NCBI RefSeq assembly: GCF_017354985.1 | Contig: NZ_CP071501.1 | Coordinates: 2,685,501-2,749,500, forward strand | DNA from: Shewanella cyperi | Lineage (GTDB): Bacteria > Pseudomonadota > Gammaproteobacteria > Enterobacterales > Shewanellaceae | Length of the DNA: 64,000 nucleotides | Direction of reading: 5' to 3' | In this document: positions 1 to 9,069 of the stretch, one piece after another | How the letters are laid out: every line of letters begins with the position of its first letter | Position numbering within the stretch: position 1 is the first letter of the stretch | Notes under the pieces: model-generated | What the model was told of the DNA's origin: nothing | Databases searched by the model: none | The model's input: the letters and a program-made list of their open reading frames with translations, nothing else | Program-made: the position numbers and the translations under genes

Positions 1-132
1 CAGCAGTCTGACCCGGGCGGGCGTAGTGGTGGCACCAAATACCGCCATCACCATCAACATGGCGGCGATCCGGAACAGGGGCCAAAGATAGCCCTTGATA
101 CTGTCCATCAGTGTCGCCAGCAGCCAGTCCAT
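1..132 (-). CDS. fliR: Flagellar export gate protein FliR (N-terminal part, runs off the window)
   Basis: Only the first 44 residues are in the window; the gene continues past base 1. The visible part begins MDWLLATLMDSI and has a hydrophobic stretch at about residues 15-33, as expected for the first membrane helix of FliR, an inner-membrane subunit of the FliPQR export gate. Its ATG follows the fliQ stop codon after a single base, so the two are almost certainly co-translated. Identity rests on gene order (fliM-N-O-P-Q-R) and the N-terminal pattern. Confidence 0.88.
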   Translation of the reverse strand, partial: MDWLLATLMDSIKGYLWPLFRIAAMLMVMAVFGATTTPARVRLL

Positions 133-133
133 A

Positions 134-403
134 TCAGCCCACGACCGAAGGGATCATGTTGACCATCTCGACAAAGAAGTCCATCAGGGTCTGCACCAGC
201 CAATGCCCTGTGTACATCAGTGCCAACAAGGTGATAAGCAAACGCGGCAGGAAACTTAAGGTCTGTTCGTTGATGGAGGTGGCGGCCTGGAATACAGCGA
301 CAATCAGACCCACCACCAGTCCGGGCACCACAATGACGGACACCGCCATCACTATGACCGCCAGGGCGTCACGGAAGATATCAATCAGGGCTTCTGGAGT
401 CAT
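134..403 (-). CDS. fliQ: Flagellar export gate protein FliQ
   Basis: This 89-residue protein has the usual FliQ length and two hydrophobic helices at about residues 14-36 and 50-75. The loop between them reads FQAATSINEQTLSF, a hallmark of the family. FliQ packs with FliP and FliR into the export gate inside the MS-ring, through which rod, hook and filament subunits leave the cell. It lies 11 bases after fliP and one base before fliR, in the class II fli operon. Confidence 0.95.
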   Translation of the reverse strand: MTPEALIDIFRDALAVIVMAVSVIVVPGLVVGLIVAVFQAATSINEQTLSFLPRLLITLLALMYTGHWLVQTLMDFFVEMVNMIPSVVG

Positions 404-414
404 GTCCTGCCTCC

Positions 415-1164
415 CTAGGGCCCAAAGCTGTTGGCTAGGGTACCGAGCACCAGGCTCCAGCCATCCACCAGCACAAACAACATGATCTTGAACGGCAGCG
501 ACACAATCATGGGTGACAGCATCATCATACCCATGGCCATCAGGATACTGGCCACCACCAAATCGATCACCAGGAAGGGCACAAACAGCATAAAGCCTAT
601 CTGGAACGCGGTTTTGAGTTCACTGGTAATGAAGGCCGGGATAAGAACGGTAATGGGCGCCGCTTCGGGACTGTCGATATCTTTGTAGCCGGCAATATCG
701 ATAAAGGTTTGCAGATCCGTGGTGCGCACCTGGGACAACATAAAGGCCTTGAGCGGTTCCTTGCCCTGATCAAAGGCCTGGGTCACCGTAAGCTGCTCAT
801 CCAGATAAGGCTTAACGCCCTGCTCGTAAATCTTGTCAAACACCGGCGCCATGATGAAGAAGGTCATGAACATTGCCATTCCCACCAGCACCTGATTCGA
901 TGGCGTCTGCTGCAAGCCGATGGCCTGTCGCAATATCGACAGCACCACTATGATGCGGGTAAAGCTGGTGAGCATGATGACCATGGCCGGCAGAAAGCTC
1001 AGCGCCGTCATCAACAGCAGAATTTGCAGGGTAACCGAGTATTCGCTGCCACCATCGGGGGTGGTGGTTACAGTGACGGCCGGCAATACACCATCGGCGG
1101 CGCCCGCAGGCAAGGCCAAGATACAACACATCAGCGCCAGAATACGGAAAAAATAATTGCTCAT
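415..1164 (-). CDS. fliP: Flagellar export gate protein FliP
   Basis: The 249-residue protein starts with a cleavable signal peptide (about residues 1-22, ending near AGAA), normal for FliP. It carries the hallmark strings [14 protein letters not shown] and [13 protein letters not shown], and about four membrane helices (near 45-75, 90-110, 187-215 and 220-245). FliP forms the pentameric core of the export gate with FliQ and FliR. Its start overlaps the fliO stop by four bases (ATGA), indicating translational coupling. Confidence 0.97.
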   Translation of the reverse strand: MSNYFFRILALMCCILALPAGAADGVLPAVTVTTTPDGGSEYSVTLQILLLMTALSFLPAMVIMLTSFTRIIVVLSILRQAIGLQQTPSNQVLVGMAMFMTFFIMAPVFDKIYEQGVKPYLDEQLTVTQAFDQGKEPLKAFMLSQVRTTDLQTFIDIAGYKDIDSPEAAPITVLIPAFITSELKTAFQIGFMLFVPFLVIDLVVASILMAMGMMMLSPMIVSLPFKIMLFVLVDGWSLVLGTLANSFGP

Positions 1165-1538
1165 GCCTGTTTTGCCTTAGCCTGCTTCAGGCGCGCCGCA
1201 AACGTATTGTCTTGTGGGATGTCCAGGGGAGAGGCGAGTTTTTCAATCAGATTGACGCTGCTTGGCGTCACCCCCAGCAGATATTGCTCGCCGCCAACAT
1301 CCACCAATACCAACTTTTCCTTTTGTCCCAATGGGGTCACGGCCAGCGTCTTCATCAGACTGCCACTGCCGGGCACCAAATTGAGGCGCCGCAGCAGATA
1401 GGCCAGTACGAATATCAACAGCAATACCAGGATAAGGCCCCCGAGCATGCTGGCCAGAGGCGCCAGATTGGATGCAGGCGCCTGTGTTTCGGCGGCTGTA
1501 CTGGCGGGTGCCAAGGCGGCAAACAGGGTACCTGTCAC
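1161..1538 (-). CDS. fliO: Flagellar protein FliO
   Basis: This 125-residue protein has one clear membrane helix at about residues 29-50, followed by [12 protein letters not shown] and a small cytoplasmic domain. That is the layout of FliO, a poorly conserved assembly factor for the FliP ring. It sits between fliN and fliP, its normal place, and overlaps fliP by four bases. Primary sequence in this family is weak, so position and topology carry most of the call. Confidence 0.9.
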   Translation of the reverse strand: MTGTLFAALAPASTAAETQAPASNLAPLASMLGGLILVLLLIFVLAYLLRRLNLVPGSGSLMKTLAVTPLGQKEKLVLVDVGGEQYLLGVTPSSVNLIEKLASPLDIPQDNTFAARLKQAKAKQA

Positions 1539-1551
1539 AGGCGCTTTCCTC

Positions 1552-1926
1552 TTACTTGAGTTTCTTAATCCGTTCGGTTTGGCTGATCACATCGGTCAGG
1601 CGGATACCGAATTTATCGTTCACCACCACCACTTCACCGTGGGCTATCAGGGTGCCGTTGACCATGACGTCCAAAGGCTCACCGGCAACCCTGTCCAGCT
1701 CAACCACAGAGCCCTGGTTCAGCTGCAGCAGGTTGCGGATGCTGATAAAGCTGCGACCCACTTCCATGGAAATGGTCACAGGAATATCCATAATGGTATC
1801 CAGCTTGGCCGCGTCTTCCGAGGTCAGCGGTTTGCTTTCATCTTTCAGCTCTTCATATTCAGCAATCTGGGCTTCTTCCAAAGCCTGTTCGGCCATGGCC
1901 GCTGCCCAATCGTCTTCTGTACTCAT
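1552..1926 (-). CDS. fliN: Flagellar motor switch protein FliN
   Basis: The 124-residue protein has an acidic N-terminal arm and a C-terminal SpoA domain from about residue 45, with the typical string VTISMEVGRSFISIRNLLQL followed by GEPLDVMVNGTLIAHGE. FliN forms the bulk of the cytoplasmic C-ring, helps dock the FliH-FliI export ATPase and takes part in switching. It lies 11 bases after fliM and 13 before fliO. Confidence 0.97.
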   Translation of the reverse strand: MSTEDDWAAAMAEQALEEAQIAEYEELKDESKPLTSEDAAKLDTIMDIPVTISMEVGRSFISIRNLLQLNQGSVVELDRVAGEPLDVMVNGTLIAHGEVVVVNDKFGIRLTDVISQTERIKKLK

Positions 1927-1937
1927 ATCAGTTCACC

Positions 1938-2966
1938 TTACAAATCAGAGATATCTCTGGATTTTCCTTTGCGGGTCACCAGTTGCAATTCACTCTTGAC
2001 CGTTTCCGGACGTGGAATTTTCTCACAAATCTTCAGCGCCAGATTCTCCCGCGAGCGACCGAGTTTACAGCGGTAGGTCGGCAGCTCTTCAATCTTCATC
2101 AAGACGTATTCGGGCAACTCCACCGGGATAATATCGCCGGCCTTCATTTCCATGACATCACGCAGGGTCAGCTCGTGCTCGACCAAGGTGGCTTCAAAGC
2201 CCACGTCCACATCCATGATCTCGTCCCGCAGAGCCTGGGACCAGCGCATGTCCGTGTCCTGCTTATCGCTCTGCACACCGGCGTCGAGCAATTCCCTTAT
2301 GGGTTCTATCATCGAATAGGGCATGGTGATGTGAAAGTCACCACCACCGCCGTCCACTTCAATATGGAAGGAGTTCACCACCACCACCTCTGTGGGGCTG
2401 ACTATGTTGGCCATGGCCGGGTTGACTTCCGAGTCCAGATAATCGAACTCCACGTCCATCACCGGAGCCCAGGCGTCTTTGTAATCCTCGAAAATGATTT
2501 TCAGCAGCAACTGGACAATGCGTCGCTCCGTCGGGGTAAATTCACGGCCTTCTATCTTGGCGTGGAATCGACCGTCACCACCGAAGAAGTTGTCCACCAG
2601 GATAAACACCAATCGGGCTTCCATGGTGATCAACGCCGTGCCCTTAAGGGGCTGGAAACGCACCATGTTAAGACTGGTGGGCACGAACAGGGTATGGACG
2701 TATTCGCCGAACTTGAGCATCTGAACGCCGTTGATGGATACCTCGGCGGCCCGGCGCATCATATTGAACATGCTGATCCGCAAATGACGGGCAAAGCGCT
2801 CGTTCACTATTTCCAGCGTCGGCATCCGGCCACGGACTATTCTGTCCTGGGAAGAAAAGTCGTAGGCACGCGCCTCTATGCCACTCTCGTCGACATCTTC
2901 CTCTTCGACATCATCGACCCCGTGAAGTAGCGCGTCAATTTCGTCTTGGCTTAATAAATCAGTCAC
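1938..2966 (-). CDS. fliM: Flagellar motor switch protein FliM
   Basis: The 342-residue protein opens with the CheY-P binding motif LLSQDEIDALLHG (residues 4-16), then a CheC-like middle domain containing FFGGDGR, and a C-terminal SpoA domain related to FliN. FliM links FliG to FliN in the C-ring and receives the chemotaxis signal. It is 33 bases downstream of fliL and leads directly into fliN. Length and motifs are normal. Confidence 0.98.
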   Translation of the reverse strand: MTDLLSQDEIDALLHGVDDVEEEDVDESGIEARAYDFSSQDRIVRGRMPTLEIVNERFARHLRISMFNMMRRAAEVSINGVQMLKFGEYVHTLFVPTSLNMVRFQPLKGTALITMEARLVFILVDNFFGGDGRFHAKIEGREFTPTERRIVQLLLKIIFEDYKDAWAPVMDVEFDYLDSEVNPAMANIVSPTEVVVVNSFHIEVDGGGGDFHITMPYSMIEPIRELLDAGVQSDKQDTDMRWSQALRDEIMDVDVGFEATLVEHELTLRDVMEMKAGDIIPVELPEYVLMKIEELPTYRCKLGRSRENLALKICEKIPRPETVKSELQLVTRKGKSRDISDL

Positions 2967-2999
2967 GATTCCGCCTTATATCCATCAAAGCCCGTATGC

Positions 3000-3530
3000 C
3001 TATTGCATCACAAAGCCGGTAAACAACACTTTTTCAACCACTTTATGGCCGGTCACCGGTTGCAGCGTGTTCTGTACATTCAGCAACGCCAGTTGCCTGA
3101 GTTCATCCTTCCCGGCCTGGGTCGTCATTTTCTGCTCGTCGGCGCCGCTGAAGGTGGTCAGCAGGGCATCCTCAATCAAAGGAATGTGCTTTCGGACCAG
3201 AACATCATCTTCCGAACCACGCACCATCAACTGCACCTTGATTTCCACCAAGCGGGTACGATTGGCACCGGGCAGGTTGAACAGAAACGGGCGCGGCATC
3301 CCCACATAGTAAGCTTCGCTCTTGGTGGCAGGATCAGCACTGGTACTCATTTCTGTGGTGTCTGTTGCTACGGACTCTCCGGCACTCTCATCATCCCCAG
3401 ACAGGAAAAACCACAATCCCAGCACAATCAGCAGCAGTACTACACCACCACCTATGCCAAACAACAATAACTTGTTGCGCTTTTTGGGCTGCTGCGTTTC
3501 TTCCAGTTTCAGATCTTCTTCTTCAGCCAT
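3000..3530 (-). CDS. fliL: Flagellar basal-body-associated protein FliL
   Basis: The 176-residue protein has a short charged cytoplasmic tail rich in Lys and Glu, one membrane helix at about residues 22-44, and a periplasmic domain of about 120 residues ending LFTGFVMQ. That is the FliL family layout. FliL sits around the stator units and supports torque under load. It follows fliK with a gap of 63 bases and precedes fliM, so it probably belongs to the transcript that starts before fliK. Confidence 0.95.
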   Translation of the reverse strand: MAEEEDLKLEETQQPKKRNKLLLFGIGGGVVLLLIVLGLWFFLSGDDESAGESVATDTTEMSTSADPATKSEAYYVGMPRPFLFNLPGANRTRLVEIKVQLMVRGSEDDVLVRKHIPLIEDALLTTFSGADEQKMTTQAGKDELRQLALLNVQNTLQPVTGHKVVEKVLFTGFVMQ

Positions 3531-3593
3531 GTATCCGCCTTTGTCCTTGCCAATGACAACCCCGATGCTTGCGATTGCCTATAGGTTACCTCG

Positions 3594-5222
3594 TTAAGCG
3601 TAATAATCTATACCCGAGCCGTAACTTGTTGTCTGATTTACGCTTAACAAAGTTTCTTCTGCTGCTTTTTCATCCATGGATTCCTGGGATGCGCCACCGC
3701 TGCCTTCGCGACTGCCGAAGTCTCGGCCACCACCGCCCTGGGACACCTGACCATCGGTCAGCTGCATGCCCTGCTCGGCCAGCATTTCCCTGAGTCTTGG
3801 CAGTGCCTGCTCCATCACATCCCGGGTCTGTGACTGGGTGACGTGGAATTGCACCTGGGTTTCCTGCCCCTGCACCTGAATGCGCACCATCATTTGCCCC
3901 AGCTCCGGCGGGTCAAGACGGATTTCCGCCTGTTGGATCCCCTGGCTGACCATGGTGACCAATTGCTGCTTCATCATGGGAGCAAAACGCTGGATCATGT
4001 CATGCATGTTCTGGCTCTGCTCCATGCCCTGTCGTAATGACAGCTGCAACTGTGGCATCTCGGTTCGGCTGTGCTGTGACAAGGCCTGGATGTCCTTGTG
4101 CCCCTCGCCATTAATGCCAGTAAACAATAACGTGTCCTGCGCTTTCAGCTGCACCTGGGGCTCTTTTCCTTCCACCAGAATGAGTTCACTGTTGGCCAAT
4201 TGTTTCGCTGCATCGGCCACCGGCATAGCCAACCCATCGGACATGGAACCCAGCGGCTCAGCCGCCAATGGATTGACAGTTGGCGAAACGCCCTGAGCGG
4301 CGTTTGGCGCTGCGGGATTAACCTGAGCCTGTGGCACCACCACCGGCTGCAACTTAAATTCGGCCAGGTTCTGTTGTCCCTGCTCCACCTTGGCGTCTTT
4401 TGCCAGGGGCTCCACAGGTGTGGCATCAGGGATCTCCTGTCCGTCAGCATTGCCGGTGATCTGCTGTTTAATCGGCAATATATGGTCTCTTTCCGCACCT
4501 GGAGTCTTGCCCGCACCCCATCCAGGGGCCAATTGCTGGCCTTTGGATATGTTTAGCGCATCTCCCCGGCTATCTACGCCATCGACCAAACGACTGTCGC
4601 TGATTCCCTGGGAGCCCATCAACTGCTGCAACTGGGCCATAGCGGAGGGGTCTTTGAATTTTTGGTTCAGCCATTGCTGCAACTCTTCGGGTGCCATTTG
4701 CTGCAACATCTTGGGATCGACATCAAGCAGCTCAGCCAACTCGGTGAGGATTTCCGGATTACCCGACTCCAGTTCAGACATTAACCTGTCCATGGCCTGC
4801 AACGGCGATATGGTGCCGGAAGCCGGCTCACCATCAATCAATTTGGGAAGCAGGGCCAGATCCTGCGGCAAACTGTCTCCATCAGGAACGACGGCGGCAA
4901 CGTCAGCGGCAAGATCGACGGCAAAGTCTGTCACCCCGGATTGACTTTGCGGCTCCTGAATAATGCTGGAGTACTGAATTTGCGCGAAGACCAGGGCGAC
5001 GTTATCTTCATTGTCGGCTGACGTTTTGGCGTCAAGTTCATCTGACTTATCGCCGGGGTTGGCACGCTCAACCCTGACCGTTTCCTGTGCTTCGCCACCG
5101 GCGGTTGCCTTGTCGAAAAACGCTGAAAAATCACCGTTTTCATTGCTGTCGACGCTGTCTTTTCCCGCTGTGGCCTGCACCTTGGCTCCACCACCCAGCA
5201 GCACATTGCTCATTTGTTGCAT
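3594..5222 (-). CDS. fliK: Flagellar hook-length control protein FliK
   Basis: This 542-residue protein has a long, low-complexity N-terminal and middle part rich in Gln, Ala, Glu and Pro, with no clear domain, and a compact C-terminal Flg_hook domain at about residues 400-505. The family string LDPPELGQMMVRIQV is near residue 436. FliK is exported, measures hook length and switches substrate specificity from hook to filament. The ATG at 5222 is preceded by GAGGAG. A sigma-54-like site lies about 30 bases upstream, suggesting that fliKLMNOPQR has its own promoter. Confidence 0.95.
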   Translation of the reverse strand: MQQMSNVLLGGGAKVQATAGKDSVDSNENGDFSAFFDKATAGGEAQETVRVERANPGDKSDELDAKTSADNEDNVALVFAQIQYSSIIQEPQSQSGVTDFAVDLAADVAAVVPDGDSLPQDLALLPKLIDGEPASGTISPLQAMDRLMSELESGNPEILTELAELLDVDPKMLQQMAPEELQQWLNQKFKDPSAMAQLQQLMGSQGISDSRLVDGVDSRGDALNISKGQQLAPGWGAGKTPGAERDHILPIKQQITGNADGQEIPDATPVEPLAKDAKVEQGQQNLAEFKLQPVVVPQAQVNPAAPNAAQGVSPTVNPLAAEPLGSMSDGLAMPVADAAKQLANSELILVEGKEPQVQLKAQDTLLFTGINGEGHKDIQALSQHSRTEMPQLQLSLRQGMEQSQNMHDMIQRFAPMMKQQLVTMVSQGIQQAEIRLDPPELGQMMVRIQVQGQETQVQFHVTQSQTRDVMEQALPRLREMLAEQGMQLTDGQVSQGGGGRDFGSREGSGGASQESMDEKAAEETLLSVNQTTSYGSGIDYYA

Positions 5223-5251
5223 TGCGTTCTCCTCACCTGCTGCGCCAAAGC

Positions 5252-5266
5252 GCAGCCCGGGTCCCA
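5252..5266 (-). promoter_or_regulatory. Sigma-54-type promoter before fliK
   Basis: The minus strand reads TGGGACCCGGGCTGC, with the GG and GC pairs 12 bases apart. Two positions differ from the TGGCAC-N5-TTGC consensus. The expected start near 5240 leaves a leader of roughly 18 bases that includes the fliK ribosome site. It lies in the only sizeable gap (142 bases) between fliJ and fliK. Confidence 0.6.
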
Positions 5267-5364
5267 GTCGGCCGTCGGCATTATGACTGGCGCTTATACC
5301 TTAATGGGATTAAGCAAAAATCGAACCAAAAATACTAAATATCTTTCAGTGACGGATAAATTGT

Positions 5365-5802
5365 TCAGCGGCGGATAAATTGTTGAATGGCGAACTCATC
5401 GGCAAGCTTTTGCTCGCGCTTGGCCTCTGCCCGCTCGCGCTTTTGCGCCTTGTGCTCAAGCAGCAGTTCCACGGCCTTGCGCTTTTGCTGCTTTTCCAGC
5501 CAATGTTGCTGCCGATGCTGCACCTGGGTGTTGGCACTGGCAACGGTGCGTAACTGTTGGCTGATGGCCTGATCGATCTGTTGGATGAACTTGTGAAACT
5601 GCTGGTAGTAGTTGGCACTGATCTGTTTGCCCTGCTGCCCGGTCAGCTGTTGCATATAGTCCAGCCGATACTGATTGAGGGCATCAAGCTGCTGCTTGCG
5701 TTTCTGGGCTTCTAGCTGGGCAGCCTTAAGCCGCAAGGCCGCCTGCTCTTCTGCTTCGGAGGCGAGTTTGAGCACGGTCAGCAGTGGATCCCGGGCGGCC
5801 AT
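5365..5802 (-). CDS. fliJ: Flagellar export chaperone FliJ
   Basis: The 145-residue protein is almost entirely charged and Gln-rich alpha helix, predicted to form an antiparallel coiled coil, beginning MAARDPLLTVLKLASEAEEQA. This is the FliJ pattern. FliJ is the stalk of the export ATPase, inside the FliI hexamer, and contacts FlhA. It starts three bases after the fliI stop codon. The coiled-coil form is not specific by itself, so gene order adds much of the support. Confidence 0.93.
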   Translation of the reverse strand: MAARDPLLTVLKLASEAEEQAALRLKAAQLEAQKRKQQLDALNQYRLDYMQQLTGQQGKQISANYYQQFHKFIQQIDQAISQQLRTVASANTQVQHRQQHWLEKQQKRKAVELLLEHKAQKRERAEAKREQKLADEFAIQQFIRR

Positions 5803-5805
5803 GGA

Positions 5806-7146
5806 TTACACCTTGCACTGGGCGGCAAGCTGGGTCAGCATCAGTTCGCTGTCAGCAAAGGAAATGGCATCACGCATGGTCTGGCGCAAAAAAGCGTTCA
5901 TCACCGGCTGCAGTCGAATGGCATTGTCGATGCGGGGATCGCTGCCCTGGGCGTAAGCCCCGATGGAAATCAGATCTTTATTTTGCTGGTACAGGGAATA
6001 CACCTGTTTAACTTTACGCATGCACTCCAGATGCAGATCGGAAATCACCATGGGCGCCACCCGGCTGATGGAGGCTTCGATGTCAATGGCAGGGTAATGC
6101 CCCGAATCGGCAAGGGCCCGGGAAAGCACTATGTGACCGTCGAGAATCGCCCGGCTGGCGTCGGCAATGGGATCCTGTTGGTCGTCCCCCTCGGTCAGCA
6201 CGGTATAAAAAGCGGTAATAGAGCCCTGCCCCGGACCACCGTTACCGGCGCGTTCCACCAACCTGGGCAACTTGGCAAACACCGACGGCGGATACCCCTT
6301 GGTTGCGGGCGGCTCGCCCACGGCCAAGGCAATTTCACGCTGGGCCTGGGCATAACGGGTCAGGCTGTCCATCAACAGCAGCACGTCGTAGCCCAAATCA
6401 CGGAAATACTCGGCAATACGGGTCGAGGTTTCACAGGCCCGCAGACGCATCAGGGGCGAGGTATCGGCAGGTGCCGCCACCACCACGGAGCGGGCCCGGC
6501 CTTCGGGACCGAGGATCTCCTCAATGAATTCTTTTACTTCGCGGCCACGTTCGCCCACCAGCCCTACCACAATAATGTCGGCGGTGGTCCCCCGGGTCAT
6601 CATGCCAAGCAACACCGACTTACCCACCCCCGAACCGGCGAACAGGCCCATACGCTGACCTTTACCCACGGTGAGCATGGCATTGATGGCGCGCACCCCC
6701 ACATCCAGGGGTTCATGAATGGGCCTTCTGGCCAGAGGATTCATGGCAGGACTGTGGCGGGAGGCTTTTTGATCTGTATTCAGCGGTCCCAGACCATCGA
6801 GTGGCTGGCCACTGCCGTCCAGCACCCGCCCCAGCAGCGACATGCCGACATTAAGGCCACTCTGTTCACCCAAGGGGATAACCCGGGCTCCGGGAAGCAC
6901 GCCCCTGAGTTCATCTATGGGCATCAGGTACAGGAGTTCGTCGTCAAAACCTATGACCTCGGCCACCAGTTCGCCCTGCATGGTCTCGATGGCGCACAAG
7001 CTGCCGACTGGAGCACGGCAACCGCTGGCCTCCAGGGTCAAGCCGACTACGCGTACCAGTTGGCCGGAGGCTACGGGTCTGAAAGGGGCAATACCCTGGG
7101 TGTATTGCGTCAGGTTATGGAGCAGGTGTTGGCTGCGAGCTGACAT
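5806..7146 (-). CDS. fliI: Flagellum-specific export ATPase FliI
   Basis: FliI powers and orders flagellar export as a hexamer related to the F1 beta subunit. The 446-residue form chosen here has the Walker A string GSGVGKS at residues 171-177 and a downstream [19 protein letters not shown] segment typical of FliI. The frame stays open upstream to 7236, but that extension would overlap fliH by more than 120 bases. A GGGAG ribosome site precedes two adjacent ATG codons at 7149 and 7146, and the second has the better spacing. It still overlaps the fliH end by 32 bases. Confidence 0.96.
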   Translation of the reverse strand: MSARSQHLLHNLTQYTQGIAPFRPVASGQLVRVVGLTLEASGCRAPVGSLCAIETMQGELVAEVIGFDDELLYLMPIDELRGVLPGARVIPLGEQSGLNVGMSLLGRVLDGSGQPLDGLGPLNTDQKASRHSPAMNPLARRPIHEPLDVGVRAINAMLTVGKGQRMGLFAGSGVGKSVLLGMMTRGTTADIIVVGLVGERGREVKEFIEEILGPEGRARSVVVAAPADTSPLMRLRACETSTRIAEYFRDLGYDVLLLMDSLTRYAQAQREIALAVGEPPATKGYPPSVFAKLPRLVERAGNGGPGQGSITAFYTVLTEGDDQQDPIADASRAILDGHIVLSRALADSGHYPAIDIEASISRVAPMVISDLHLECMRKVKQVYSLYQQNKDLISIGAYAQGSDPRIDNAIRLQPVMNAFLRQTMRDAISFADSELMLTQLAAQCKV

Positions 7147-8029
7147 CATCGTCTCCCGGTTCCGAGGTCTGCACCCCGGCTTGGTCCTCTTCAGCCGCGG
7201 CAAGCGTTTGCTCGGCTTGTTCCGAATGCTGCTCATGATTTGCCAGCTGCTGCTTCAAAATACCGGTCTGCTGCTCCAGACCTTCAAACACGGCAGCCAT
7301 TCTTTGTTCAATGCGCAGATCCACGCTGGAGCGTTGGCTTTCGATAATGCAGTCGCCCCGTGCTAGAGTGGGATCCGCTTCAATTTCCCACTTTTGTCGC
7401 TCCAGCTGGGCCTGGCTATAAAGACCTGACAGTAATTCAACGTCGTCGGGATTGAGGCGCAGATTGATCCGCTGCTCCTTGATGGGCAAACACTCTACCC
7501 CTTTTCGAAGTGCGGCCAATACCTGTTCGGGGTGAGTCTTAAGCTCATGGAGCAACACCTGGCGCGCCAGGGTCATGGCCAACTCCACCAGTGACAGTTC
7601 AATTTCTCTATCCAGGTGTGACAGGGGGGCGGCAAACTGTGCCAATAAGGCTTCAAAACGTTCAACCAACTGCCCGGCATGCGCCAAGCCCTCCGCCAGT
7701 CCCTGTTCGTGCCCCTGGGCGAAGCCTTCCTTATGACCCTGTTCCAGGCCGGTAAGACGGCCCTTTTCCAGCCCCTCGCCATATCCCTGTTCCTGACCCG
7801 CGGCAAAGCCTTCCTGTTCGGCGGCCTCACGAATAGCTTCGATTTCCGCCATGGTCGGCGGCGCCACCACTTCTTCGGCCGGCGCGGGTTGGTAAACACC
7901 GGGTTTACGCCCCAGCAGGTTGGACTCCACCGATTGCTGGACTTCGGTCACATCGGGCAACTGCCAGTGACTGAAGTCCTTGTCGCTCTCGGGGCGCAGC
8001 AGGTGTTTGGCGGGTTTGCTGTAGGTCAT
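7115..8029 (-). CDS. fliH: Flagellar export ATPase regulator FliH
   Basis: The 304-residue protein has a Pro- and Glu-rich start, then a run of GxxxG-type repeats (for example GYGEGLEKG and GHEQGLAEG, about residues 80-125) that is a known signature of FliH. The C-terminal half resembles the V/F-type ATPase stator domain. FliH holds FliI at the C-ring through FliN. It is two bases behind fliG and overlaps the fliI start. The tail after about residue 240 is acidic and looks disordered. Confidence 0.95.
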   Translation of the reverse strand: MTYSKPAKHLLRPESDKDFSHWQLPDVTEVQQSVESNLLGRKPGVYQPAPAEEVVAPPTMAEIEAIREAAEQEGFAAGQEQGYGEGLEKGRLTGLEQGHKEGFAQGHEQGLAEGLAHAGQLVERFEALLAQFAAPLSHLDREIELSLVELAMTLARQVLLHELKTHPEQVLAALRKGVECLPIKEQRINLRLNPDDVELLSGLYSQAQLERQKWEIEADPTLARGDCIIESQRSSVDLRIEQRMAAVFEGLEQQTGILKQQLANHEQHSEQAEQTLAAAEEDQAGVQTSEPGDDDVSSQPTPAP

Positions 8030-8031
8030 AG

Positions 8032-9069
8032 TTAGATGAACTCTTCACCGCCACCGCCGCCGAGCATAATCTCACCGGCGTCGCTCAGGCGTCTGGCAAT
8101 GGACAGGATCTCTTTCTGGGCCAACTCAACTTCACTGACCCGGATCGGGCCCATGGCCTCAAGATCGTCACGCAGCAATTCGGCTGCACGCTTGGACATG
8201 TTGCCAAGGATCTTGTCCTTGAGCGGTTCGTCGGTGCCCTTCAGGGCCTTCATCAACACATCCTGCTGTACTTCGCGCAGCAGCGTCTGGATACCACGGT
8301 CGTCCACGTCGATAAGGTTTTCGAACACAAACATCAGATCCTGGATCTGTTGCGCCATTTCCTCGTCGGATTCGCGCATGGTCTCCATCAGCTGGCTCTC
8401 GATGGCGGTATCCAGGTAGTTCATGATGTTGGCCGCCGCTTTCAGGCCGCCCATCTTTGCCGCTTGGGCGCCACCCTGGCCGGCAAACTGTTTCTCCATG
8501 ATGTCGTTCAGTTCCTGCAAGGCTGCAGGCTGAACTTCTTCAAGGTTGGCAATCCGCATCAGCAAATCAAGACGGGTGTTTTCCGGGAACTGGGCAAAAA
8601 TTTCCGCCGCCTGATCCGGCTCAAGATAGGACAGCACTATGGTCTGAATTTGTGGGTGTTCGTTCTGGATGATGGTGGCCACCTGACGGGCGTCCATCCA
8701 CTTGAGTGAATCGAGCCCCTTGGCACCGCCACCCATGATGATCTGTTCGATAAGGTTGCCGGCCTTGTCTTCACCCAGAGCTGCGGTCAATGCCTTGCGC
8801 ACAAACTCTTCGCTGTTGAAGCCAATGGAGGAAAACTTCTGGATATCATCCAGGAACAGCTTGTGTACCCCGATGACCTTTTCCTGACCGAAGTCCTGCA
8901 TCGCCGCCATGGCCATACCCACCTTCTGCACCTGCTTGGGTTCCAGATGTTTGAGGATGGCGGCAGCATCGGCCTCGCTCAGGCTCAGCAGCAGGATGGC
9001 CGTCTTATCAATACCGGACAAGTCTTTGACATTGAAGCCGGTTGTCACTTTCTCTTTAGTCTCAGCCAT
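8032..9069 (-). CDS. fliG: Flagellar motor switch protein FliG
   Basis: The 345-residue protein carries the three armadillo-like FliG domains. Typical strings include IDKTAILLLSLSEADAAAIL near the start, EHPQIQTIVLSYLEP in the middle and the charged torque helix region MSKRAAELLRDDLEAMGP near residue 290. FliG joins the MS-ring to the C-ring and meets the stators. The start overlaps the fliF end by eight bases. Confidence 0.98.
   Translation of the reverse strand: MAETKEKVTTGFNVKDLSGIDKTAILLLSLSEADAAAILKHLEPKQVQKVGMAMAAMQDFGQEKVIGVHKLFLDDIQKFSSIGFNSEEFVRKALTAALGEDKAGNLIEQIIMGGGAKGLDSLKWMDARQVATIIQNEHPQIQTIVLSYLEPDQAAEIFAQFPENTRLDLLMRIANLEEVQPAALQELNDIMEKQFAGQGGAQAAKMGGLKAAANIMNYLDTAIESQLMETMRESDEEMAQQIQDLMFVFENLIDVDDRGIQTLLREVQQDVLMKALKGTDEPLKDKILGNMSKRAAELLRDDLEAMGPIRVSEVELAQKEILSIARRLSDAGEIMLGGGGGEEFI

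Noticed and set aside
5983..7143. Long plus-strand reading frame opposite fliI
   Set aside because: It is the antisense of a gene with clear ATPase motifs; the translation is rich in His, Gln and Gly with no domain and reflects codon bias of fliI.
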